DNA from: Pedobacter sp. UBA1654
Lineage (GTDB): Bacteria; Bacteroidota; Bacteroidia; Sphingobacteriales; Sphingobacteriaceae
Direction of reading: 5' to 3'
Assembly: GCA_002320935.1 (NCBI GenBank)
Contig: DCLG01000096.1
Location: 963-12,580 of the forward strand
DNA length: 11,618 nt
Part shown: positions 5,931 to 11,618 of the stretch, in pieces
How positions within the stretch are numbered: the stretch's first letter is position 1
Layout: every line of letters begins with the position of its first letter
Program-made: the position numbers and the translations under genes
The notes under the pieces: model-generated
The model's input: the letters and a program-made list of their open reading frames with translations, nothing else
Databases searched by the model: none
Told to the model about the DNA's origin: nothing

Positions 5931-6725
5931 TTACTTAATGAAATGCTGTTTTATGTAGCCAAGCAGCTCCGCGTCTACCCTACTGTTGGTAGCCAGTAAT
6001 TCCCGGGTATCAATAAATTCATCCGTACCGGAAAAATTCATCACCCTGCCACCAGCCTGCTGCACAATATAAGCACCTGCTGCAACGTCCCAGGCATTCA
6101 GGTTGTATTCGAAGAACGCATCAAAGCGCCCGCAAGCCACATAGGCCAGATCTACCGCGGCAGAGCCAATCCTTCTCAGCCCATGGCAATTACGCATCAA
6201 ATCGGTAAACAGCGCCATATACTGCGGCAACTTTTCAAAATCATAGTATGGAAATCCAGTTGCCAGTAGCGTATCGGCAATCCGGTCACGACTGGAAACA
6301 CGAATGATCTTGTTATTCAGATAGGCTGCTCCACCTTTATAAGCATAGAACATCTCGGCCCGGTTTATCTCATAAACCACACCAATCACCGGTAAACCAT
6401 TTTCATATAGCGCAACACTTACCGAATAAGTAGGAAGTCCATGAATAAAATTTGTCGTGCCATCAAGCGGGTCGATGATCCAGTTATAGACCTCCCCTTT
6501 CTTACTGATCGTTTGCTCTTCAGTGATAAAACCAGATTCTGGTAAAAGCTCAGCAAGATTGTCGACCAGAATTCTTTCCGCCTGTTTGTCAACATAAGAA
6601 ACCAGGTCATTCAATCCTTTGAACTCGACCTTAGCACTGTCGAAGTTCATGGATTCTTTCCGGATAAAGTTACCCGCCAGGCGTACTATACCCAGGACCT
6701 TGGTACATAACAATTCATAATCCAT
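5931..6725 (-). CDS. suhB: Inositol monophosphatase family protein (SuhB-like)
   Basis: This 264-residue Mg-dependent, lithium-type sugar phosphatase has all three metal-binding blocks: GFITEEQ (Glu69/Glu70), WIIDPLDGTTNF (Asp85, Asp88, with the Gly-Thr-Thr phosphate-binding turn) and NAWDVAAG (Asp213). The length and the GLRRIGSAAVDLAYVA helix are normal for the family. It likely hydrolyses inositol-1-phosphate or a related sugar phosphate; the exact substrate cannot be read from the sequence, and CysQ- or histidinol-phosphatase-like activity occurs in related families. It is the last gene of the minus-strand operon, 10 bases after lgt. The start ATG at 6723-6725 gives MDYELLCTKV. The family is certain; the symbol suhB is by best resemblance. 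Confidence 0.9.
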   Translation of the reverse strand: MDYELLCTKVLGIVRLAGNFIRKESMNFDSAKVEFKGLNDLVSYVDKQAERILVDNLAELLPESGFITEEQTISKKGEVYNWIIDPLDGTTNFIHGLPTYSVSVALYENGLPVIGVVYEINRAEMFYAYKGGAAYLNNKIIRVSSRDRIADTLLATGFPYYDFEKLPQYMALFTDLMRNCHGLRRIGSAAVDLAYVACGRFDAFFEYNLNAWDVAAGAYIVQQAGGRVMNFSGTDEFIDTRELLATNSRVDAELLGYIKQHFIK

Positions 6726-6735
6726 GCTTACAGTT

Positions 6736-7890
6736 TTAGTAATTAGCGTGTTTCTCCTTGTTTTTTATGGCTAATAATACCATAACCAGGCCAGAAATAA
6801 ATAGAATTAAAGAGATCAGCTCAGCTTGCGTAAATGCAAGATTACCAACGTGATATTTTGTATTTACACGGATCAGTTCAACAAGGAAACGCTCCAGACC
6901 ATTAAACATCAGGTAGACACCAAACAGCATGCCTGGCAATTTGATTTTATGACGAATCTGCCAAAGGATCAGGAACAGGATAAAGGCAGCGATCACCTCA
7001 TATATTGGTGTTGGATATACCGGTTGAGGAAGTTCAAAGCAGAACTTACCCACACAGCCTGGTATCTTTACACCCTCCATGGCAACGTTATTCGGATAAG
7101 TATAGGCCCAAAGCCAGTCAGGAAGCCAGCTAAAAGGTTTCGGGTTCAGGTTAACAATTCCCCAGTCGCCATCACCAGACATGTGGCACCCAATACGGCC
7201 AACAGCATAGGCCAGCATCATACCCGGGCCACCAACATCAAGCATATGTAGAGGTTTGATGCCATTCTTTTTCGCAATGATCAATACTGCAGCACCACCG
7301 CAGATTAACCCACCATAAAAAGTAAGACCACTAAAAGACAATAAACTTCCGATCGGATCCTGTACAAAGGTGTCCCAATGCTCCAGGTTATCAAAGATCT
7401 TTGCACCCAGAAAACCCCATAATGCAGCCCAAACAATCAGGTTACCCATCAGTTGGTGCGGATATTCTGTAACCTCTACAGTCTTCGGTTTATCAAGCTT
7501 ATGCTTGTTCTTTTCCTGAATATCCCAGTATATGAACAGTCCGGCGAAAACAAGACCACCTAAAATATTTCCTTTGGTTGACAGTAGCACGGTCTGTGCG
7601 TCGTAAACAAATAAACTATAGTTGATCAGTGCATAAACCAGTTTGTATCCAATTAAGAATCCAAAAATGCCATTCATCACCATCTCAGAGGTGGTCGCTT
7701 TTTTACCGATCACATAAGTCCTTTTCCGGGGATGTAAAATCCCAAGCGACTCCTTACGCTGCATTTCCTTGGTAAATGCCCAATACCCGGCAATAAATGC
7801 AAGAGCAACGAAAACGCCAAATGTATTAAAAGGTAAAGGGATCTGAACACCGAAAAGATATTCTAAAAAATGCGAAACGGTAGGGAACAT
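6736..7890 (-). CDS. lgt: Prolipoprotein diacylglyceryl transferase, long Bacteroidota form
   Basis: This 384-residue inner-membrane enzyme moves diacylglycerol from phosphatidylglycerol to the lipobox cysteine of prolipoproteins, the first step of lipoprotein maturation. About seven hydrophobic segments are visible (for example 22-40, 70-90, 108-122, 150-165, 188-206, 298-311, 358-376). The Lgt signature is present as GRIGCHMSGDGDWG (231-244), with Arg232 matching the essential arginine; GLTFYGG (188-194) and GLERFLVELIR (331-341, with the late arginine) also match. It is roughly 90 residues longer than E. coli Lgt. The extra length is in a cytoplasmic-type loop (120-145) and a loop at 245-290 holding Cys279 and Cys284. 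The usual Asn of the signature (E. coli Asn146) is Cys235, and the usual His of SFHGG is Tyr192, which I believe is common in this phylum. It lies between mtaB (29 bases) and the phosphatase (10 bases). Confidence 0.93.
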   Translation of the reverse strand: MFPTVSHFLEYLFGVQIPLPFNTFGVFVALAFIAGYWAFTKEMQRKESLGILHPRKRTYVIGKKATTSEMVMNGIFGFLIGYKLVYALINYSLFVYDAQTVLLSTKGNILGGLVFAGLFIYWDIQEKNKHKLDKPKTVEVTEYPHQLMGNLIVWAALWGFLGAKIFDNLEHWDTFVQDPIGSLLSFSGLTFYGGLICGGAAVLIIAKKNGIKPLHMLDVGGPGMMLAYAVGRIGCHMSGDGDWGIVNLNPKPFSWLPDWLWAYTYPNNVAMEGVKIPGCVGKFCFELPQPVYPTPIYEVIAAFILFLILWQIRHKIKLPGMLFGVYLMFNGLERFLVELIRVNTKYHVGNLAFTQAELISLILFISGLVMVLLAIKNKEKHANY

Positions 7891-7919
7891 ATAATAAAGT
7901 AGTTTATGCGAATATAGGA

Positions 7920-9239
7920 TTAATGCTGTAAAACCGCCTCTGCTTCGGCAACTTCAACCTCACCGTGGGCGGTCATGGCTAACAGTTGAACTGATTTTAG
8001 CTCATTTACCATAACCGGATCGTATTTAGCCCTTACCTTCACATAGTTCTTGGTAAAGCCATGCATATAACCACCTTTCTGGTCATCCTCAAAAAGCACC
8101 TCCGCATCTTTACCGATCTGCGACTGGTAGAAAGCGCGTCTTTTTTTATCCGATAAAATGTGTAACATCTTACTGCGATCGGCACGGGAACTTCCCGGAA
8201 CAACACCCGGCATTTCTGCAGCTTCCGTTTGCTCGCGCTCCGAATAGGTGAACACATGCAGATAAGAAATATCCAGGCCGTTTAGAAACTGGTAAGTATC
8301 CAGGAAGTCCTCCTGAGTTTCACCCGGGAAACCAACAATGACGTCAACGCCGATACAGCAATCTGGCATCACTGCCTTAATTGCCGCAACACGCTCTGTA
8401 TATAGCTCACGACGGTAGCGTCGCTTCATCAGACCTAATATCTTGTTGGAACCAGATTGTAATGGAATGTGGAAATGTGGCACAAAGCGCTTTGATGTTG
8501 CCACAAACTGAATGATCTCATTGCTTAATAAGTTCGGTTCAATAGAAGAAATACGGATTCGCTCAACGCCTTCCACTTCATCTAAAGCCTTTACCAGGTC
8601 AAAAAACTTATCTTCCCGCTGGCCATTGCGGATCCCGAAATCGCCCAAATTTACCCCGGTTAACACGATCTCTTTAACACCGCCAGCAGCTACCTGCCTT
8701 GCGCGGTTCACCACATTTTCAATGGTATCACTACGGCTACCCCCTCTGGCAAGTGGAATGGTACAGTATGTACAAGGATAGTCGCAACCGTCCTGCACCT
8801 TAAGGAAGGTCCGTGTCCTGTCGCCAATAGAATAGGCGGCGATGAAATTATGATTAACCTTTTCAATGTTTTGCTGGTGAATAACCGCTTTCGGCTGTTT
8901 GGTCAGGTCGGAGATAAACTCCACGATTCGGAATTTTTCCGCAGCGCCAAGCACCATGTCCACCCCTTCAATCTCCGCGATCTCTTGAGGTTTCAACTGC
9001 GCGTAACAGCCAACAATCGTTACATAGGCATTGGGCGAATACTTCAATGCTTCCTTAACCACCTTACGGCATTTTTTATCTGCATGTTCCGTAACAGAAC
9101 AGGTATTGATAACATAAACGTCTGCACCCTCGGTAAATTCTACAACCGAGTAGCCAGCATCTGTAAACAGGCGACCAATAGAAGAGGTCTCTGAAAAATT
9201 TAACTTACAACCTAATGTATAAAATGCAACTTTCTTCAT
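7920..9239 (-). CDS. mtaB: tRNA t6A37 methylthiotransferase
   Basis: This 439-residue radical SAM enzyme makes ms2t6A at position 37 of ANN-decoding tRNAs. It has the three-part methylthiotransferase layout. The N-terminal UPF0004 domain carries the auxiliary-cluster cysteines Cys11 (TLGCKLN), Cys47 (NTCSVT) and Cys78 (VGCYAQ). The radical SAM domain carries Cys152-x3-Cys156-x2-Cys159 (CDYPCTYC). A C-terminal TRAM-like RNA-binding domain spans about residues 375-437. GCKLNFSE and NTCSVTEHADKKCRK point to the MtaB/YqeV (eukaryotic CDKAL1) branch rather than MiaB or RimO. The start at 9237-9239 gives MKKVAFYTLGC, the expected N-terminus. It follows ubiX by 34 bases; that gap holds an exact TATCTTTG box, so an internal promoter is possible. 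Confidence 0.95.
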   Translation of the reverse strand: MKKVAFYTLGCKLNFSETSSIGRLFTDAGYSVVEFTEGADVYVINTCSVTEHADKKCRKVVKEALKYSPNAYVTIVGCYAQLKPQEIAEIEGVDMVLGAAEKFRIVEFISDLTKQPKAVIHQQNIEKVNHNFIAAYSIGDRTRTFLKVQDGCDYPCTYCTIPLARGGSRSDTIENVVNRARQVAAGGVKEIVLTGVNLGDFGIRNGQREDKFFDLVKALDEVEGVERIRISSIEPNLLSNEIIQFVATSKRFVPHFHIPLQSGSNKILGLMKRRYRRELYTERVAAIKAVMPDCCIGVDVIVGFPGETQEDFLDTYQFLNGLDISYLHVFTYSEREQTEAAEMPGVVPGSSRADRSKMLHILSDKKRRAFYQSQIGKDAEVLFEDDQKGGYMHGFTKNYVKVRAKYDPVMVNELKSVQLLAMTAHGEVEVAEAEAVLQH

Positions 9240-9249
9240 TTCGAGTGTG

Positions 9250-9257
9250 CAAAGATA
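9250..9257 (-). promoter_or_regulatory. TAnnTTTG box directly upstream of mtaB
   Basis: On the minus strand this reads TATCTTTG, an exact match to the Bacteroidota -7 consensus, followed by CACAC. The last G is only 10 bases before the ATG, so transcription from it would give a leader of a few bases or fewer. No TTG -33 is visible at the right spacing. It could give mtaB-lgt-phosphatase expression independent of ubiX. Confidence 0.45.
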
Positions 9258-9273
9258 GGCTTTTTTCTATTAA

Positions 9274-9837
9274 TTAGTCATTCCAGCGATAGCTATCCTG
9301 TTCCAAACCAGCAAGATCAATAACGCGGCTAACAACGGTTTGCGCCACCTCTTCAATGGTTTTTGGCATACTGTAAAAGGAAGGATTTGCCGGGCAGATA
9401 ATGCCCCCCGCTTCAGTCACTGTTTTCATGTTGTTGATGTGTATCAGGCTGAAAGGCGTATCCCGAACGACTGCGATGAGTTTTCTGCGCTCCTTTAATA
9501 TCACATCTGCTGCCCGGGTTATCAAGTCGTTGGAGATACCGGTCGCTATTCTTCCAAGCGTTCCCATAGAACTGGGAATGATAATCATTGTGTCAAACTT
9601 TGCAGAGCCTGAAGCAAAAGGCGCATTGAAGTCCATTTTCGAATAGAAATCAAAATCGTAATCATCATAAGCTTCATTACCCAGTTCAAAGCGCCAGACC
9701 TCTTTAGCATTATCCGACATCACCACCCCTACCCGCTCAATCTGTTCAGATAACAAGGTCAGACTATCCAGTAACAATTTCGCATAAATGGCACCACTGG
9801 CACCTGTTACCGCAACAATGATTTTCTTTTTTCTCAT
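9274..9837 (-). CDS. ubiX: Flavin prenyltransferase UbiX
   Basis: This 187-residue enzyme of the UbiX/Pad1 fold joins dimethylallyl phosphate to reduced FMN to give prenylated FMN, the cofactor of UbiD-type decarboxylases. Visible marks are the N-terminal flavin-phosphate loop VTGASGAIYAKLLL (10-23), the serine-rich PSSMGTLGRIATGISNDLITRAADV block (from about 89), and the active-site stretch KLIAVVRDTPFSLIHINNM followed by GGIICPANPSFY. The length is typical. The partner UbiD is not in the window. It is the first gene of the probable ubiX-mtaB-lgt-phosphatase operon. Its leader carries a promoter box and an intrinsic terminator, so expression may depend on read-through. The start ATG at 9835-9837 gives MRKKKIIVAVTGASG; an earlier start is not supported. 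Confidence 0.95.
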   Translation of the reverse strand: MRKKKIIVAVTGASGAIYAKLLLDSLTLLSEQIERVGVVMSDNAKEVWRFELGNEAYDDYDFDFYSKMDFNAPFASGSAKFDTMIIIPSSMGTLGRIATGISNDLITRAADVILKERRKLIAVVRDTPFSLIHINNMKTVTEAGGIICPANPSFYSMPKTIEEVAQTVVSRVIDLAGLEQDSYRWND

Positions 9838-9867
9838 CAGTTAATATAGATACATAAGCTATGCCAT

Positions 9868-9898
9868 AAAAAAGGGCCGAATACAAGTATTCGACCCT
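9868..9898 (-). terminator. Intrinsic terminator inside the ubiX leader
   Basis: On the minus strand a 10-bp stem GGGTCGAATA / TATTCGGCCC (one U-G wobble, CTTG loop, plus one more A-U pair at the base) is followed by six T and ATG. The wobble would be a C-A mismatch on the plus strand, and the T-run exists only on the minus strand, so the direction is clear. It lies 31 bases before the ubiX ATG, where a terminator is not expected unless it ends a separate RNA or acts as an attenuator. Confidence 0.8.
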
Positions 9899-9933
9899 AC
9901 ATCTACCTATGAAAAACATACCCCCTAAAGGGT
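9868..9933 (-). ncRNA. Candidate small RNA or attenuator leader upstream of ubiX
   Basis: The segment runs from the expected start of transcription (just after the TACATTTG box at 9939-9946) to the end of the intrinsic terminator, about 65 bases. Before the terminator stem it can form a small hairpin TACCC / GGGTA (9918-9934) and a weaker TATG / CATA one. ACCCT at the 5' end can also pair with AGGGT of the terminator arm, which would be a simple antiterminator. I do not recognise a named RNA family. Either a free sRNA or a regulated leader fits; no coding content is convincing. Confidence 0.4.
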
Positions 9934-9938
9934 AAGCC

Positions 9939-9946
9939 CAAATGTA
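9939..9946 (-). promoter_or_regulatory. -7 promoter box for the ubiX leader / operon
   Basis: On the minus strand this reads TACATTTG, an exact TAnnTTTG box, followed by GGGC. Upstream is AT-rich (a T-run then TTGAAAAAAT), but the TTG there is only 14 bases away rather than 19-21. It is the only exact box upstream of ubiX that I found, so it is the likely promoter of the four-gene operon, about 100 bases before the ATG. Confidence 0.6.
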
Positions 9947-10028
9947 ATTTATTTTTTCAATAAAAAAAGGCCGTTTAAGGAATATTTCACACTTTTCTTC
10001 CTATAATGAGCAATTATTCTAACGTATA

Positions 10029-10052
10029 GTAGAGTAACTCTCTTTACTCTAC
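10029..10052. repeat. 9-bp perfect inverted repeat upstream of the helicase gene (candidate operator)
   Basis: GTAGAGTAA and TTACTCTAC are separated by six bases (CTCTCT). No T-run follows on either strand, so it is not a terminator. It ends 24 bases before the TAAATTTG box, so it covers the region where the -33 element and activator or repressor sites would be. The rest of the 251-base gap between ubiX and this gene holds the ubiX leader and promoter. Confidence 0.5.
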
Positions 10053-10076
10053 AAAATTCAAAAGCATATTTTCTCG

Positions 10077-10084
10077 TAAATTTG
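10077..10084 (+). promoter_or_regulatory. TAnnTTTG box of the helicase gene, possibly leaderless
   Basis: TAAATTTG is an exact match to the -7 consensus, and its last G is only four bases before the ATG at 10089. A transcript started at the usual distance from the box would begin at or next to the A of the ATG. No Shine-Dalgarno sequence is present, and no TTG -33 is seen at the expected distance. Confidence 0.5.
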
Positions 10085-10088
10085 CGGC

Positions 10089-11618
10089 ATGACCGATGCC
10101 ACATCATCTAATTTCATTGCCGATAAAGTTTTAGAATTTATTGAGTATAGTACGCAAAACATCTTCCTCACTGGTAAAGCTGGAACTGGAAAAACAACGC
10201 TGTTAAGAAAAATTCAGGCCAGTACCAGTAAAAAGATGGCCGTTCTCGCACCTACCGGTGTCGCGGCAATGAATGCGAAAGGCACAACTATTAATTCCTT
10301 CTTCCAGTTACCCCCGGGATCCTTTTTCCCCGGCGACATCAGTCTGGAGAACCTGCAATCAGGTATACTGTCCATCCAATCTATGGTGTCTGAACTTAGC
10401 TATGGTAAGGAGAAAACAGCGCTTTTCCGATTATTGGAACTGCTCGTGATTGATGAAGTTTCTATGGTACGCTGTGATCTACTCGATGTGATCGATGCCA
10501 TCTTACGGAAAGTAAGGGGCATTAATGAAGCATTCGGAGGGGTACAACTACTGCTCATCGGAGATCTGTACCAGCTGCCTCCGGTAACCAAGAGAGAAGA
10601 ATGGACTTTTCTTAACCGCGCATATGCCTCACCCTATTTCTTCGATGCACAGGTAATCCGTCGTAATCCATTGCTTCAGGTCGAGCTCAGCCAGGTCTTC
10701 CGCCAAACTGAACCTGCATTCATCAACATTCTGAACGACATCAGAAATAACACCATTACGGAAACAAGCCTGAAGCTGCTGAATGAAAGATACGATCCGG
10801 AATTTAAAGGAAGTGATACACTAAATCCCATCATCATCACCTCCCATAATGCAGAAGCAAATGCGATCAACAAGCAAAAGCTGGAAGAATTACCCGGGCA
10901 GGAATACACCTTCGAAGGCGAAACCAGTGGTGCTTTCCGCGACCTGGGTCTGCAGGCAGAACAAACACTAAAACTTAAAGCAGGCGCACAGGTGATGTTC
11001 ATCAAAAACGATGTGGGTGAAAATCGCAGGTACTACAACGGCAAGATTGGCAAGATCAAATCCATTTCCATCGACGCAACTGAGATCTATATCGCTTTCC
11101 CTGGCGAAGAAGATCTGCTGTTGAAGAAGAGCTCATGGCAATCTTTCGAGTACAAGGCGGAAGGCGATGAAGCGATCATGCAGCAACAGGTTGGTGAGTT
11201 TACGCAGTACCCGATCAAGCTCGCCTGGGCGGTCACCATCCATAAAAGTCAGGGACTTACTTTCGACCATGCCATTATCGATGCCGGTAAATCCTTTATC
11301 GCCGGACAAGTTTATGTGGCCTTGAGCCGGGTGCGTACCTTAAATGGACTTATCCTAAGATCTAAGATCAGTACAGAAAGTTTGCGTTCCAATCCAGAGG
11401 TAATCAACTTTATGAAACCCGCAACTGCAGAAGTGCTGGAAAGCACAATTACATCCGCACAAGAAAGATTCATACTGCAGCTGCTGCTAAAAAACTATAC
11501 TTTGATCAGTGTTAAAGACGGACTGGAAAATCTGATCGACAATCCGGATCTGAAGAAAGCCAGTATGCCGGATCTTCAAAGCGCAGTCATCCAGATGAGT
11601 AAGTCCGTTGACGACCTA
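10089..11618 (+). CDS. Pif1/RecD2-like superfamily 1B DNA helicase, 3' partial
   Basis: The frame is open from ATG 10089 to the window end (510 residues, no stop). SF1B helicase motifs appear in order: Walker A GKAGTGKT (29-36), motif Ia APTGVAAMNAKG (54-65), Walker B VIDEVSM (120-126), motif III GDLYQLPPV (158-166), motif IV SQVFRQ (201-206), motif V TIHKSQGLTFD (383-393) and motif VI YVALSRVR (409-416). APTGVAA, GDLYQLPPV and IHKSQG place it with Pif1-like 5'-to-3' helicases, which act on replication forks, R-loops or G-quadruplexes. A small barrel-like insert (about 295-345) precedes motif V, as in RecD2/Pif1. After residue 440 a helical C-terminal region starts and is cut; Bacteroidota relatives often add HRDC- or HTH-like domains there. 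The start gives MTDATSSNFIADKVLEFI, a normal family N-terminus. The gene is divergent from the ubiX operon. Confidence 0.92.
   Translation, partial: MTDATSSNFIADKVLEFIEYSTQNIFLTGKAGTGKTTLLRKIQASTSKKMAVLAPTGVAAMNAKGTTINSFFQLPPGSFFPGDISLENLQSGILSIQSMVSELSYGKEKTALFRLLELLVIDEVSMVRCDLLDVIDAILRKVRGINEAFGGVQLLLIGDLYQLPPVTKREEWTFLNRAYASPYFFDAQVIRRNPLLQVELSQVFRQTEPAFINILNDIRNNTITETSLKLLNERYDPEFKGSDTLNPIIITSHNAEANAINKQKLEELPGQEYTFEGETSGAFRDLGLQAEQTLKLKAGAQVMFIKNDVGENRRYYNGKIGKIKSISIDATEIYIAFPGEEDLLLKKSSWQSFEYKAEGDEAIMQQQVGEFTQYPIKLAWAVTIHKSQGLTFDHAIIDAGKSFIAGQVYVALSRVRTLNGLILRSKISTESLRSNPEVINFMKPATAEVLESTITSAQERFILQLLLKNYTLISVKDGLENLIDNPDLKKASMPDLQSAVIQMSKSVDDL

Noticed and set aside
6826..7251. 141-codon plus-strand open frame opposite lgt
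   Set aside because: It is antisense to a well-supported membrane protein gene, with no promoter box and no recognisable product.
9880..9919. Leader peptide starting MFFIGRCR in the ubiX leader
   Set aside because: It has no ribosome-binding signal and no run of regulatory codons, and it continues out of frame into ubiX; chance is more likely.
10400..11005. Minus-strand open frames opposite the helicase gene
   Set aside because: The plus strand carries all SF1B motifs in order; the antisense frames are Ser-rich shadows.

Overview
This 11.6 kb window is ordinary, densely coded chromosome of a Bacteroidota bacterium, most likely a Sphingobacteriaceae member (Pedobacter-like). That placement is inferred from four things: TAnnTTTG-type -7 promoter boxes, little Shine-Dalgarno signal, the long Bacteroidota form of Lgt, and the protein families present. 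I see no mobile element, CRISPR array, tRNA or rRNA.

Layout. (1) 1-842 (+): the 3' part of a THUMP-like class I SAM methyltransferase gene, cut by the window start. (2) 893-1528 (-): a 1-Cys peroxiredoxin (Prx6 type). (3) 1702-3781: the most system-like part. A 188-residue ECF sigma factor gene (2857-3423, -) is followed after 3 bases by a gene for a one-pass membrane protein. That protein joins a short cytoplasmic anti-sigma-like segment to a periplasmic trypsin/HtrA-type protease without a PDZ domain (1759-2853, -). Divergent from the sigma gene is a 72-residue Thr/Asp-rich lipoprotein (3563-3781, +). The intergenic region carries two perfect GGTAACCCA copies facing each other, each placed like a -35 element for one of the divergent genes. 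(4) 3887-5871 (+): purB and a NFU1-type Fe-S scaffold protein, each with its own -7 box. (5) 9837-5931 (-): a probable operon ubiX - mtaB - lgt - inositol monophosphatase, with gaps of 34, 29 and 10 bases. It ends at a terminator shared with the convergent Nfu gene. Its 5' leader contains a promoter box followed about 40 bases later by a strong intrinsic terminator, which suggests a small RNA or an attenuator. (6) 10089-11618 (+): a Pif1/RecD2-like helicase gene running off the window, with a -7 box so close to the ATG that its mRNA may be leaderless.

How the genes work together. Most of the window is housekeeping: purine synthesis, Fe-S delivery, prenyl-FMN synthesis, tRNA modification, lipoprotein lipidation and phosphatase activity. 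The accessory logic is the sigma / anti-sigma-protease / lipoprotein cluster. I read it as a candidate envelope-stress circuit whose membrane sensor is itself a protease and whose divergent target may be a heavily O-glycosylated, mucin-like lipoprotein. That reading is inference from motifs and gene arrangement.
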